Shown here: positions 46,211 through 54,763 of the stretch, in pieces | Layout of the letters: each line of letters starts with the position of its first letter | How positions within the stretch are numbered: position 1 is the stretch's first letter | Source of the DNA: CBDATB01 sp965199745 | GTDB taxonomy: Bacteria > Bacteroidota > Bacteroidia > Cytophagales > Flammeovirgaceae | Assembly (NCBI GenBank): GCA_965199745.1 | Contig: CBDATB010000015.1 | Span: 469,862-533,861 of the forward strand | DNA: 64,000 bases | Reading direction: 5' to 3' | Position numbers and translations under genes: made by a program | The notes under the pieces: generated by a model | Told to the model about the DNA's origin: nothing | Database searches by the model: none | The model's input: only the letters and a program-made list of their open reading frames with translations

Positions 46211-47116
46211 TTAAAAATAGCCTTGTTTTTTTCTATCTTCCATAGCGGTTTCGGATCTTTTATCATCAGCTCTGGTGCCGCGCTCGCCTTTTCGAGTGGT
46301 AGCTACCTCAAGAATAATTTTTTCTAATGTATCGGCTTCCGATTCTACTGCTCCGGTAATGGTCAAGTCACCGATGGTTCTAAATCTTACCGTCATAACT
46401 TCGGGTTTTTCACCTTCTTTTAGTGTTAAATATTCTGAGTATGATAAAATTGTGTCTCCCCTTCTGATACACGCTCTTTGGTGGCTAAAATATAGCATGG
46501 GAATATCAATTTTGTTGTGTGAAATATATCGCCAAATATCGATTTCAGTCCAATTACTAATCGGAAATACCCTGAAATGCTCACCAGCTTGTTTGTTACC
46601 ATTGAATAGATTCCATAACTCGGGACGCTGATTCTTGGGATCCCATTGCCCAAATTCATCGCGGTGCGAAAAAAACCTCTCTTTTGCTCTGGCTTTTTCT
46701 TCATCTCTTCTAGCACCGCCCATCGCCGCGTCAAAACCGTGGCTTTCAATGGTGCTAAGTAAGGTGACTGTTTGTAGGGCATTACGGCTGGTGTGCAAGC
46801 CAGTTTCCTCTTTTACTTTGCCACTATCAATGCTTTCTTGTACCGATCCTACAATTAGCTTAACACCTAATTTTTTTATCAATTGATCCCTGAAATCAAT
46901 CGTTTCTGGAAAGTTATGTCCCGTGTCGACATGTACTAATGGAAAAGGTATTTTGGCAGGGTAAAAGGCTTTTTTGGCTAAATACGTCAATAAAATAGAA
47001 TCTTTGCCACCTGAAAAAAGTATGGCAGGATTTTCAAACTGGCAGGCTACCTCCCTAATAACATAAATAGCTTCTGATTCGAGCTCATCGAGGTGAGTTA
47101 GCGCGTAGTTACTCAT
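46211..47116 (-). CDS. cysD: Sulfate adenylyltransferase subunit 2
   Basis: 301 residues with the PP-loop FSGGKDSILLTYLAKKAF, then HVDTGHNFPETIDFRD, GGARRDEEKARAKERFFSHR and FRTIGDLTITGAVES, and the basic C-terminus RGERGTRADDKRSETAMEDRKKQGYF typical of CysD. With CysN it makes adenosine phosphosulfate. No cysN follows or precedes it: the next gene downstream is convergent menD and the gene upstream is cysC. Confidence 0.94.
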   Translation of the reverse strand: MSNYALTHLDELESEAIYVIREVACQFENPAILFSGGKDSILLTYLAKKAFYPAKIPFPLVHVDTGHNFPETIDFRDQLIKKLGVKLIVGSVQESIDSGKVKEETGLHTSRNALQTVTLLSTIESHGFDAAMGGARRDEEKARAKERFFSHRDEFGQWDPKNQRPELWNLFNGNKQAGEHFRVFPISNWTEIDIWRYISHNKIDIPMLYFSHQRACIRRGDTILSYSEYLTLKEGEKPEVMTVRFRTIGDLTITGAVESEADTLEKIILEVATTRKGERGTRADDKRSETAMEDRKKQGYF

Positions 47117-47158
47117 CGGATTAAATTTATATGATAATTTTTTTACTTTCCCCTTCCA

Positions 47159-47761
47159 TTAGTCCTTATAAGAGAGCTTAATTTTAGGCAAAAGAAGCTG
47201 CAATAATTGTTTTGTACATGCTTGCTCACTTTGTCTGTCAGTGTGAATAATAATATCGGGTTGTTCTGGAGGCTCAAAAGGTGAGTCAATCCCAGTAAAA
47301 TTTTTAATTTTTTTATCTCTCGCTTTGGCATAAAGCCCTTTCGCATCGCGCTTTTCGCAAACTTCAAGTGGGCAATCAATGAATACTTCTACAAAATGAT
47401 CTTTTCCAACAATATCTCGTGCTTGTTGTCTATCTTGCCGAAAAGGTGAAATAAAAGCTGTGATGGTGAGTACACCGGCGTCCTTCATCAATAGAGCAAC
47501 TTCTGAAATACGTCGGATATTTTCTCTTCTATCAGCATGAGAAAAGTTTAAATCTTTGTTTAAACCCGCTCTGATATTGTCGCCATCAAGAATATATGTA
47601 TGTATATTTCTTTCAAATAGCACCTGCTCGAGTAGGTTTGCCAGTGTAGATTTTCCCGACCCTGAAAGCCCCGTAAACCATACCACCAGTCCGTGATGCC
47701 CTTTATGAAGGTTTCTATCTTTTGCTTGTATTTTATGTGAATAAGGGATGATATCTTGCAT
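47159..47761 (-). CDS. cysC: Adenylylsulfate kinase
   Basis: Phosphorylates APS to PAPS. From MQDIIPYSHKIQAKDR the 200-residue product has WFTGLSGSGKSTLANLLE (P-loop), YILDGDNIRAGLNKDL, FSHADRRENIRRISEVA, FISPFRQDR and FIDCPLEVCEKRDAKGLY. The open frame starts eight codons earlier, but this ATG aligns with family members. It precedes cysD by about 40 bp. Confidence 0.93.
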   Translation of the reverse strand: MQDIIPYSHKIQAKDRNLHKGHHGLVVWFTGLSGSGKSTLANLLEQVLFERNIHTYILDGDNIRAGLNKDLNFSHADRRENIRRISEVALLMKDAGVLTITAFISPFRQDRQQARDIVGKDHFVEVFIDCPLEVCEKRDAKGLYAKARDKKIKNFTGIDSPFEPPEQPDIIIHTDRQSEQACTKQLLQLLLPKIKLSYKD

Positions 47762-47819
47762 TATGGGAAAATAATTTTGATACAATTATCTAGTTATCAG
47801 CAAATTGTGATAAAAAATT

Positions 47820-49283
47820 TTACATTTCTACCACTTCACCTAAAAGCGTGGCAGAACTGCACTCATACACTTTCACGAATACATACTCGCCCTTTTGGTG
47901 CTTCCCTCTGGGAAAAATGATGACCTTATTGGCAGAATTTCTACCTTGTAAATCATTTTCAGAACGCTTGGAAAAACCTTCTATAAGCACTTTAAAAATT
48001 TTGCCGATATTTTGCTTATTACACGCTAGTGATATTTCATTTTGCTTGATAATAATTTCCTGTAAACGCTTCTTCTTAACCGTCAATGAAATATCGTCTT
48101 TAAATTTTCTAGCTGCTGATGTGCGGGGTCTTTGGGAATAATAAAACATATAACTGAAATCGTACTGTACGTAATCCATTAACGACAGTGTATCTTGGTG
48201 CTGCTTTTCGGTTTCGCCGCAAAAACCGGCAATCATGTCCGAAGATATGCCGCACTCACTGCCTAAAATACTGCGAATTGTATTCACGCGCTCAATATAC
48301 CACTCGCGAGTATAAGTACGATTCATACGTTGCAATATCTCAGTATTGCCGCTCTGGGCAGGCAGGTGAATATGTTTGCAAATATTTTCATACTTTTTCA
48401 TAGTATATAGCACCTCATTGGTAATGTCTTTGGGGTGTGAGGTAGAAAAACGGATTCTCAGGTCGGCGTGTATTTGGGCAGTCATTTCAAGTAGTTGGGC
48501 AAAATTAATGATATTGCTTTTCCCTGATTTTTCGATGCGTGCTTTGCCTTTCAAACAGCTTTCGGTCAACCATTTGTAAGAATCTACGTTTTGTCCGAGC
48601 AAAGTAATTTCGCGATAGCCTCGCTCAAATAATTCTCTGGCTTCTCTCACAATAGAGTATGGGGGGCGGCTCCTTTCTCTACCTCTTGTAAAAGGTACGA
48701 CACAAAAAGAACACATATTATCACAGCCGCGCATGATAGAAATAAAAGCAGTTACCTTGTTGGCATTCAATCGAATAGGATTGATATCAGCATAGGTTTC
48801 TTCGCGCGATAAGAGGACGTTGATGCCTTTACTGCCGGCGTCAGCTTTTTGTACTAATTGCGGCAAGTGGCGGTAGGCATCAGGACCGGCTACTATATCT
48901 ACTATTTTTTCTTCTTCAAGTAGTCGGGTCTTCAGCCGCTCTGCCATGCAGCCCAATATGCCGATGGTGAGTTCGGGTTTGCGTTTTTTTAATCCATTGA
49001 AATGTTTGAGCCTCTTGCGAATGGTTTCCTCTGCCTTTTCGCGAATTGAACAGGTGTTCAAAAAAACAAGGTCAGCTTCTTCAAGTTGGGAAGTAGTACT
49101 AAAGCCTTGTTCTTGCATAATGGCGGCTACAATTTCACTATCGGAAAAATTCATCTGACAGCCATAGCTCTCAATATACAGCTTGCGCCGATCGATTTGT
49201 AGGGCGTGTTTGCCCAATTGCATTTGGCAGGCTCGATTGGTTGTTTTATTTAGTATATTTAGGTCTTCAATTAGTTCGCTCAT
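47820..49283 (-). CDS. miaB: tRNA-2-methylthio-N6-isopentenyladenosine synthase MiaB
   Basis: Radical-SAM methylthiotransferase acting on tRNA position 37. The 487-residue product has the UPF0004 domain (YIESYGCQMNFSDSE, NTCSIREKAEE, ILGCMAERLK), the radical-SAM site MRGCDNMCSFCVVPFTRGRERS, and a C-terminal TRAM domain (KVIIFPRGKHQKGEYVFVKV). The FTRGRERSRP motif separates MiaB from RimO. Upstream of cysC on the same strand with about 60 bp between them. Confidence 0.95.
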   Translation of the reverse strand: MSELIEDLNILNKTTNRACQMQLGKHALQIDRRKLYIESYGCQMNFSDSEIVAAIMQEQGFSTTSQLEEADLVFLNTCSIREKAEETIRKRLKHFNGLKKRKPELTIGILGCMAERLKTRLLEEEKIVDIVAGPDAYRHLPQLVQKADAGSKGINVLLSREETYADINPIRLNANKVTAFISIMRGCDNMCSFCVVPFTRGRERSRPPYSIVREARELFERGYREITLLGQNVDSYKWLTESCLKGKARIEKSGKSNIINFAQLLEMTAQIHADLRIRFSTSHPKDITNEVLYTMKKYENICKHIHLPAQSGNTEILQRMNRTYTREWYIERVNTIRSILGSECGISSDMIAGFCGETEKQHQDTLSLMDYVQYDFSYMFYYSQRPRTSAARKFKDDISLTVKKKRLQEIIIKQNEISLACNKQNIGKIFKVLIEGFSKRSENDLQGRNSANKVIIFPRGKHQKGEYVFVKVYECSSATLLGEVVEM

Positions 49284-49558
49284 ATTTGTGCAGCGTAGGT
49301 GTTGTTTTGGCGCAAAGATAGTGTTTTTTATCGATTCATATGTCGTATCGATAGAGCTTTCAGGAGGATTGTATTTACATCTTTGAAAAAAACATGCTAA
49401 CAGAGTTATTTATTTCTATACCCGTTGCGTTACGCTGATAAAGCGAAATGATATTTTTATCCAAGAGGCTTCAGTACATATAAAAATATCATATTGAATA
49501 TGTAGCTATCATGAGGGTTTTAAGAAGCGGGAATAAATTAAAATCTGTTCCCGCACAG

Positions 49559-49643
49559 TACCGGAAGCGGGACTTGAACCCGCACGACCTAAACGGTCAC
49601 AGGATTTTAAGTCCTGCGTGTCTACCAATTCCACCATCCCGGC
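49559..49643 (-). tRNA. tRNA-Leu (anticodon UAA)
   Basis: The minus strand starts GCCGGGATGGTGGAATTGG and folds with a long variable arm (TGACCGTTTAGGTCGTG), as class II tRNAs do. Anticodon loop CTTAAAA within CAGGA/TCCTG stems gives TAA. The T-arm is GGTTCAAGTCC. CCA is not encoded. Confidence 0.95.
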
Positions 49644-49694
49644 AAATATATACCGAAACAAAAATGAGCCGGCAGAAACCAACTCATTATTGTG

Positions 49695-49767
49695 AGCGAG
49701 AGACGGGACTTGAACCCGCGACTCCGACCTTGGCAAGGTCGTACTCTACCAACTGAGCTACTCTCGC
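49695..49767 (-). tRNA. tRNA-Gly (anticodon GCC)
   Basis: Minus-strand cloverleaf with acceptor GCGAGAG/CTCTCGC, D-arm TAGCTCAGTTGGTAGAGT, anticodon stem CGACC/GGTCG around TTGCCAA, T-arm GGTTCAAGTCC. CCA is not encoded. It is 51 bp upstream of tRNA-Leu and probably in the same transcript. Confidence 0.95.
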
Positions 49768-49932
49768 CGAGAACTCTCTAATTAGCTGGCGAATTTAGTA
49801 GCAAAACCTGAAATTTGCAAAAAAAAAATAGAATAAATTTATTTACTTGGCTTGCTCTATTTCTTCAAAACCAATTTCAGTTTAGCATCGTTTATAAGAG
49901 TAAAATAACAAAACTATTTGTCATAAAAAATT

Positions 49933-50394
49933 ATGCATACTTTAAAAAAAGTACAAACTTTGCCTATTAGTATTGAAAAAGCATGGAATTTCTTTTCATC
50001 TCCTGCTAACTTAAAAGAGATTACCCCATCGCACATGGGTTTTCATATTACCTCAGGTTATCAAGGAGAAAAAATGTATTCAGGAATGATTATTTCTTAC
50101 AAGGTGAAACCGCTTTTGAATATCCCACTAAATTGGGTAACTGAAATTACACATGTTCAGGAGCCTTATTATTTTGTAGATGAACAAAGGTTTGGACCTT
50201 ATACTTTTTGGCATCACAAGCATTTTTTGAAAGAAGTGGCAACTGGTGTAGAGATGACCGACTTGGTGCATTATAAGATACCTATGTCTTTGTTCGGTAA
50301 TATTATCAACAGTATTTATGTTAGAGGAAGGTTAAATGCCATATTTAGCTATCGCTACCAAAAACTTACCGAGCTATTTCCACCTCAGAAGTAG
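49933..50394 (+). CDS. SRPBCC-family ligand-binding protein
   Basis: 153 residues with the helix-grip pattern: VQTLPISIEKAWNFFSSPAN, EITPSHMGF, FVDEQRFGPYTFWHHKHFL, and VEMTDLVHYKIPMSLFGNI. Such proteins are often annotated as cell-division inhibitor-like or cyclase/dehydrase-like; the ligand is unknown. Its last codons and stop form the left part of a duplicated segment, and the accessory operon begins just downstream, so this 3' end looks like an insertion site. Confidence 0.8.
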   Translation: MHTLKKVQTLPISIEKAWNFFSSPANLKEITPSHMGFHITSGYQGEKMYSGMIISYKVKPLLNIPLNWVTEITHVQEPYYFVDEQRFGPYTFWHHKHFLKEVATGVEMTDLVHYKIPMSLFGNIINSIYVRGRLNAIFSYRYQKLTELFPPQK

Positions 50395-50430
50395 TTGTTG
50401 TGTGTGATTAAAAAAACAAAACTATAACCG
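50366..50430 (+). repeat. Direct repeat at the 3' end of the SRPBCC gene, copy 1
   Basis: The stretch from TTACCGAGCTATTTCCACC through the stop codon to ACTATAACCGAAG recurs at 50780-50846 with a few changes (CCTACAG for CCTCAG, GGTT for GATT, AACCT for AAACT). Copy 1 includes the last codons of the gene. It is joined directly to a fragment of the downstream helicase gene. Confidence 0.85.
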
Positions 50431-50487
50431 AAGAAGTTGAATTGAAATATTATTCACTTTTTACTACGCCTGAAAGCATCTTACTAC
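50427..50487 (+). repeat. Stray fragment of the helicase gene
   Basis: GAAGAAGTTGAATTG through TACGCCTGAAAGCATCTTACTAC repeats the sequence at about 52174-52232, inside the helicase gene, with one extra T. It is fused to the end of the first direct repeat at a shared GAAG. This is a deletion junction: a second copy of the operon's 5' region once existed here and lost its front part. Confidence 0.8.
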
Positions 50488-50579
50488 TTCTATTAAAGTA
50501 AAAGTAAAGAGAAAAGAGGAGTAGGCTTTTTGAGTATTTTATTATAATAATTAATCTTAATCTTATAAAACTTAGAATT

Positions 50580-50681
50580 ATGTCAAAGAAATCAAATCAG
50601 CGACCAAATAATGCTCCGAGTACAACAGGTAAACCTTCGGGAAAAGGAAGAGGTAATAATCCGCCAAAGCCGACAAAATAA
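50580..50681 (+). CDS. Very small basic, Pro/Gly/Asn-rich peptide
   Basis: 33 codons, ATG to TAA. The peptide begins MSKKSNQRPNNAPSTTG, continues KPSGKGRGNNPPKP and ends TK. It has no acidic or hydrophobic stretch, so it is unlikely to fold alone and could bind nucleic acid or be a leader peptide. A strong intrinsic terminator follows 20 bp later, which makes a real short transcript likely. It lies between the two direct repeats. Function unknown; similar NAPSTTG peptides may exist in other Bacteroidota, which I cannot verify. Confidence 0.5.
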   Translation: MSKKSNQRPNNAPSTTGKPSGKGRGNNPPKPTK

Positions 50682-50701
50682 CTTACTGTTTGTAATACTC
50701 T

Positions 50702-50730
50702 AAGCGGATAAATTTTTATCCGCTTTTTTT
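50702..50730 (+). terminator. Rho-independent terminator after the small ORF
   Basis: AAGCGGATAAA, TT loop, TTTATCCGCTT, and a run of T to 50730: an 11-bp stem with a U tract. It ends the short transcript of the 33-codon ORF and isolates it from the operon that follows. Confidence 0.8.
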
Positions 50731-50747
50731 GTTGCTAATTTTCATTT

Positions 50748-50786
50748 TTAAACACTAACTCACCGATTTAAACACTAGCTCACCGA
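50748..50786 (+). repeat. Tandem 20-bp duplication
   Basis: TTAAACACTAACTCACCGA is followed at once by TTAAACACTAGCTCACCGA, differing at one base. It sits at the left edge of the second copy of the SRPBCC-end repeat. Confidence 0.75.
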
Positions 50787-50846
50787 GCTATTTCCACCTA
50801 CAGAAGTAGTTGTTGTGTGTGGTTAAAAAAACAAACCTATAACCAA
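50780..50846 (+). repeat. Direct repeat of the SRPBCC gene 3' end, copy 2
   Basis: Second copy of the segment at 50366-50430. Here it is not part of a gene; it forms the leader of the helicase operon and ends ten bases before that operon's start codon. Confidence 0.85.
50810..50824 (+). repeat. Left arm of a 15-bp inverted repeat flanking the helicase operon
   Basis: TTGTTGTGTGTGGTT. Its exact reverse complement is at 56472-56486, two bases after the last stop codon of the operon. The related sequence at 50395-50409 differs by one base. Confidence 0.7.
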
Positions 50847-50855
50847 AGCACTAAA

Positions 50856-51333
50856 ATGCCCGAGCCTTTCTACACAACATACTACCAAAACATTATACAA
50901 AAGAGTATGGGCTTTAAGTTAGTCTTGGGAGAAACAGGCTTAGGTAAAACAAGCGGAATCATTGAAACTGTTAATTAAGAATAAAGAAGAAAATAAACGA
51001 TTTTTCTATATAGCTAACCGTTTACAGTTGCTTAATGCAATGATAGATGATTTAAAAAAAGAAGAAATTGGTTGTTGTTTGCAAGAACGTGATGGAGAAA
51101 TTATTAAAAAAATCAGGAAAGAGGATTTTGAGACTATTTTGAATAATACTCATATCCAAAAATATACGAATAAACTTTATAAAGGAAATGTAAATTTTGT
51201 TAGGCAAAATTATTCCTTGCTTCAAGAATTTGCCAAAAAGGAAAATAATAGCTTTGCTAATGTAGCGATTACGGACTTCCTAAATGAGAAAGTGCGTCAG
51301 CAGAAAAAAATCAAAAAGCATATAGTGAGTTAA
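50856..51333 (+). pseudogene. SF2 helicase-nuclease gene, fragment 1 (Walker A domain)
   Basis: Start of a gene that, with five single-base corrections, runs unbroken to 54403 and encodes about 1180 residues. It begins MPEPFYTTYYQNIIQKSMGF and has the P-loop LVLGETGLGKTSGIIE (helicase motif I), then FFYIANRLQLLNAM (motif Ia region). The first shift lies at the AAA of 50965-50967: the frame reads TVN-stop, while the next frame continues LLIKNKEENKR. The fragment ends at a seven-A run (51304-51310); one more A restores NQKAYSELIQNRTIKALF. No frame reads through this piece as it stands. Confidence 0.75.
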
Positions 51334-51368
51334 TCCAAAACCGAACAATTAAAGCCCTTTTCCCTTAT

Positions 51369-52238
51369 TTGGATTTTATTAGCAATCCTGCCGAAAAACG
51401 TATTTTCTTAGTTTCCTTGCAAAAAGCGTTCTATGGTTTTTTTGATGGAAAGCAAATTATAAATCTTTATAAACTCAAAAACAATAAAGAAAAAGAAGAA
51501 ACAAATATCATTTTTCTCGATGAGTTTGATTTTTTGGAAAACGACCTACTTATACAAATTTGCAAAGATACCGTCATAGAACAACCTTTTAGTTTCATAG
51601 AATATTTTTATATAACCCTTACCAAATACAAATTATCGCGAGAGCATTTTTTGGTAAATCATCCTGAAATACGAGCAGAGTTAGACAATATCACAACAGA
51701 AATAAAGAAGCTTACTAAAAAATATGATTTGCCATTCCCACAAATCAATCATTTTCTTTGTAATGATACTCAGCTAAAAGGCACATCAATTTTTCAAACC
51801 CGTTACAGCATTGGCAACTTCCCTATTTTTCTGAACCACAATAGGAAAAACCATAAGAAAAAGAAAATCAATGCTTTTTATCTTGAAATAGCCAATGAGC
51901 AAAATAAGGCAAATGCGTATGTTTTATTGAATATTGTCAATCAGACCACATCAGCCATTATTCGCCTTTTCAAAAATTTAGAGTTTGAACATCCCGAAAT
52001 CTATCGTGCTTTGGCAGAACACTGTTTTGGGACTTCGGATAAGTTTAAGCGAATCTTAAAACGAATTCGCCAACATCCATTTAGTCGAATTGCAGTAAGC
52101 ACAAACGAAAGTAAATTGTACTACAATGGTTTTGGTTTATACGAGGTTTGCAATTTAGGTTATGCTACGAATAGTGAAGAAGTTGAATTGAAATATTATC
52201 ACTTTTTACTACGCCTGAAAGCATCTTACTACATTTGA
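51369..52238 (+). pseudogene. SF2 helicase-nuclease gene, fragment 2 (DEAD-like motif)
   Basis: 289 open codons starting inside the restored frame at LDFISNPAEKRIFLV. It contains motif II as NIIFLDEFDFLEND (D-E-F-D in place of D-E-A-D). A long, mostly helical insertion follows, of a kind not seen in simple helicases (FLCNDTQLKGTSIFQTRYSIG, RLFKNLEFEHPEIYRALAEHC). It ends at a TTT (52234-52236); a fourth T would give YYILTKNNLVFGLSATA and join it to the next fragment. Part of its sequence recurs as a stray copy at 50427-50487. Confidence 0.7.
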
Positions 52239-52600
52239 CCAAAAACAACTTAGTTTTCGGATTATCTGCAACTGCGGAAATAAGCCGTTATGTTAAAAAT
52301 TTTGACTTGGATTGGTTGCACAATGAATTAGGCAAACAATACTATGAAATTTCTGATAGTGATACTTCTCTCATTCAAAAAGCCAAGGAAAGTAAGTTTA
52401 ATGCAAGGAAAAATCAAATACAAATACAAATTGCAGAAACCAATATTTCAGACAATATATCTCAATTGATTAATAGTTTTGTGCATACACATCAGCAAGA
52501 TTTTGAAACGGGCAAAAGGCAAGAGTTTCGCAGAGAACGACTTATTCGTTTCTTTGTTACTTTGCAATGGGTTACTGATAATTATCAAAAAAAAAAATAA
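52235..52600 (+). pseudogene. SF2 helicase-nuclease gene, fragment 3 (SAT motif)
   Basis: 121 codons beginning LTKNNLVFGLSATAEISRYV, which holds helicase motif III (SAT). Then come WLHNELGKQYYEISDSD and a stretch ending TDNYQKKK-stop in an eleven-A run (52587-52597). Removing one A continues the frame as KKNNTNLLFFSSYKHILKLF, the start of the second RecA-like domain. Confidence 0.7.
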
Positions 52601-53210
52601 TACGAACCTCTTATTTTTCAGTTCTTACAAGCATATTTTAAAACTTTTTCAAGATTGGAAAGAACCAGATAATAGGGATTACAGTATTGAAGAACTCAAT
52701 AATTCTCTCAAAAATTGCTTTCAAATTCATTTTCAAGGCAAAGGCTTTATTATATTATTTTTTGATGCGAGTCAAGGAAAAGAAATTGCTCAAAACGAAA
52801 AAAAGCAAAACACTTATTATGAATTATTTTTGCAGGGCTTACCTGTTTTACTCATTACGACTTATCCCTCTGCGGGAAATGGCGTAAACCTGTTTTTCTA
52901 CAAAGACCAAGAAAAAACGCAAAAAGCTGATTTTTCAAATATTCACTTGTTAGATAGTCCGTATTATTTCTTTAATCCGATTGACTATGAAAAAGATAAT
53001 GAACAAACCAAAAATGAGAAGATAAAAGCAAATATTTACTATTTGGCGAGGCTAGAAAAGAATAAAATCATTTCTGAAAGGCAGTTTAAAACCTATCTAA
53101 GCAACATTCGTGATATTGCTCATTTCAATAACTATTATCTTTCTACTCCAGACAGACTTTCTAATCGTGTTTCTACCTACATTCAGGCATTAGGTCGTAT
53201 TGAGAAATGA
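52601..53210 (+). pseudogene. SF2 helicase-nuclease gene, fragment 4 (second RecA-like domain)
   Basis: Continues with TNLLFFSSYKHILKLFQDW (motif IV region), LPVLLITTYPSAGNGVNLFFY (motif V), HLLDSPYYFFNP, and VSTYIQALGRIEK-stop, which is motif VI short of its last Arg. One missing G in GAGAAATG would restore ALGRIERMNM and fuse the helicase in frame to the nuclease that follows. Motif V with T-x-x-x-x-G-x-G-V-N-L and motif VI QALGRIER are diagnostic of SF2 helicases. The open frame itself begins further left, at 52479, but those codons are a shadow of fragment 3. Confidence 0.7.
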
Positions 53211-54403
53211 ATATGCAGGTAATTCGTTTAGAAAATGAGGTCTATAATCAATTAGAAGATTTTGCGACTAAAGAAGATTTTGTTACAGTTTTCAAGCAAA
53301 ATAGACCTTACTTTTCGGAAAATGTAAAGACTCTATTTAACCATATCCTTGAAAAAAAATTTGGTAGAGAATACCAACAAAGACAAGTGCAATGGGAGGG
53401 CTTAAAGACTACCAATAATAGATGTATTGCGGAAATTAAAAAGCTTTTAGCACAATTGAACTTGGTAAGAGAAAATAAGTTATCACAAGAAAGAGCAAGA
53501 CAAATTCGCAAAGAGTGGCAAAATTTGAGGGAATATGCCCTGAAACAGTCTTTTGCAAAATTTGAAGAAATAGAAATTGATAAGAAAACAAAGAATGAAA
53601 AAAATGTAAGGGTTGCAATGGAAACTTTTGAATACAAGCTATTCAAGAAATACGCTTGCACCTTTGAAACAGACCTTTACGACCACAAAAATAAGTGTCT
53701 TTGGGTACAAAAAGAGACCTTAAACATAGTAACACAAGAGGTAAATCCTGATAGCAGTTTTGGAAAATGGAATTTAGATGGTGTGTTTAAAAATGTGCGA
53801 AACAACGTAATTTTGAGGGGATATTTCGATTTAAACCAATTTGAACAGGGCTTTTCAGGCAAAGGAATTTATTTTACACCTTATTTTTATCAATGTATTT
53901 TGGCTGGGGCAATTGGTGAAGAAGCGGTAAAAGCTGTTTTTCAACACGAAAAAATCAGCCTGACAGAAAACGAAATTGCAAACGAGCTTTTTGAGTTAAT
54001 AGACCTAAGAATAGCAGATAAAAATTGGTACATCGATGCCAAAAACTATAGCGAACAGAGCATTACTCATTTTCAGTTAGCGGAAGATGATTACTTTTTC
54101 CATCCAAAACTCAATGCGGAAAGTTTCAAAGAAAAAGCCCAAGATAAGTTAGGAATAATAACAGACTTTCATCAACAAGACGATTGTAAAATTATTTATA
54201 TCAATGCTTTTGGCAGTGGTGAAAGACCAAGCAATTACTATGATGAAAACTTTAATGACGTGGGTAATAATTTTGAGAAAGCAAAAATCATTGTCATCCA
54301 AAGTATGCTTAAAGCAAAAAAATCAGTAAGAGGAGTTAAAAATTACTCACCAGCTTTTCAATATTTTATTTCTGAACTTAAAAATCAAATAAATAATTGC
54401 TAA
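53207..54403 (+). CDS. PD-(D/E)xK-type nuclease part of the helicase operon
   Basis: 398 intact codons, either a separate protein starting MNMQVIRLENEVYNQLEDF or, more likely, the C-terminal part of the helicase polypeptide cut off by a single-base loss just before it. An N-terminal helical region (about 1-135) is followed by the nuclease core: GEEAVKAVFQ (helix with Glu), FELIDLRIADKNWYIDAKNYSE, where I-D, then I-D-A-K, supply the D...(D/E)xK residues, and later CKIIYINAFGSGE. Presumed DNA cleavage activity coupled to helicase translocation. The next gene starts two bases after the stop. Confidence 0.65.
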   Translation: MNMQVIRLENEVYNQLEDFATKEDFVTVFKQNRPYFSENVKTLFNHILEKKFGREYQQRQVQWEGLKTTNNRCIAEIKKLLAQLNLVRENKLSQERARQIRKEWQNLREYALKQSFAKFEEIEIDKKTKNEKNVRVAMETFEYKLFKKYACTFETDLYDHKNKCLWVQKETLNIVTQEVNPDSSFGKWNLDGVFKNVRNNVILRGYFDLNQFEQGFSGKGIYFTPYFYQCILAGAIGEEAVKAVFQHEKISLTENEIANELFELIDLRIADKNWYIDAKNYSEQSITHFQLAEDDYFFHPKLNAESFKEKAQDKLGIITDFHQQDDCKIIYINAFGSGERPSNYYDENFNDVGNNFEKAKIIVIQSMLKAKKSVRGVKNYSPAFQYFISELKNQINNC

Positions 54404-54404
54404 A

Positions 54405-54722
54405 ATGTCTACACTTAAACAACACAATCTGCCTACCACTAACTTTGTTATCAATTTAGAGAAAATCAATCTTAATGCTCTGCAAGAAGAGTATCAACTT
54501 TTTGTAATTGAAGTGCCTGATAGTTTTAGGTTCTCAAAAGACAAAAACAAGTTTGCTAAACTTCATAACACCTACAAAGAACAGTTAAAACTGCCTTATT
54601 ACTTTTACTCTTTTGCAAAGCCAAAAGCGTGTATATTTGTTTTAGCTGATAAATCTGAAAATCCCGAAAAATTCATCTCTTTACGTTTTGATTTTCTGAA
54701 AGGTGAAAAAGTTACAGCATAA
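54405..54722 (+). pseudogene. Large partner protein, N-terminal fragment
   Basis: 105 codons, MSTLKQHNLPTTNFVINLEK to FDFLKGEKVTA-stop. The frame leaves at a five-A run (54706-54710). One more A gives GEKSYSIRELCTKSNLHILAKLF and joins it to the following ORF, making one protein of about 690 residues. The pattern of short strands and aromatic residues (YQLFVIEVPDSFRFSK, LPYYFYSFAKPKACIFVLAD) suggests a beta-rich domain. I do not recognise the family. Confidence 0.6.
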
Positions 54723-54763
54723 GAGAACTGTGTACAAAAAGTAATCTACATATTTTAGCCAAA

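Noticed and set aside
49511..49756. Open frames running through the tRNA-Leu and tRNA-Gly region
   Set aside because: Both strands are fully explained by two well-folded tRNAs.
50748..50846. Closely spaced repeats considered as a CRISPR array
   Set aside because: Only two tandem copies of a 20-bp unit without spacers, plus a longer duplicated segment of different sequence; no cas genes nearby.
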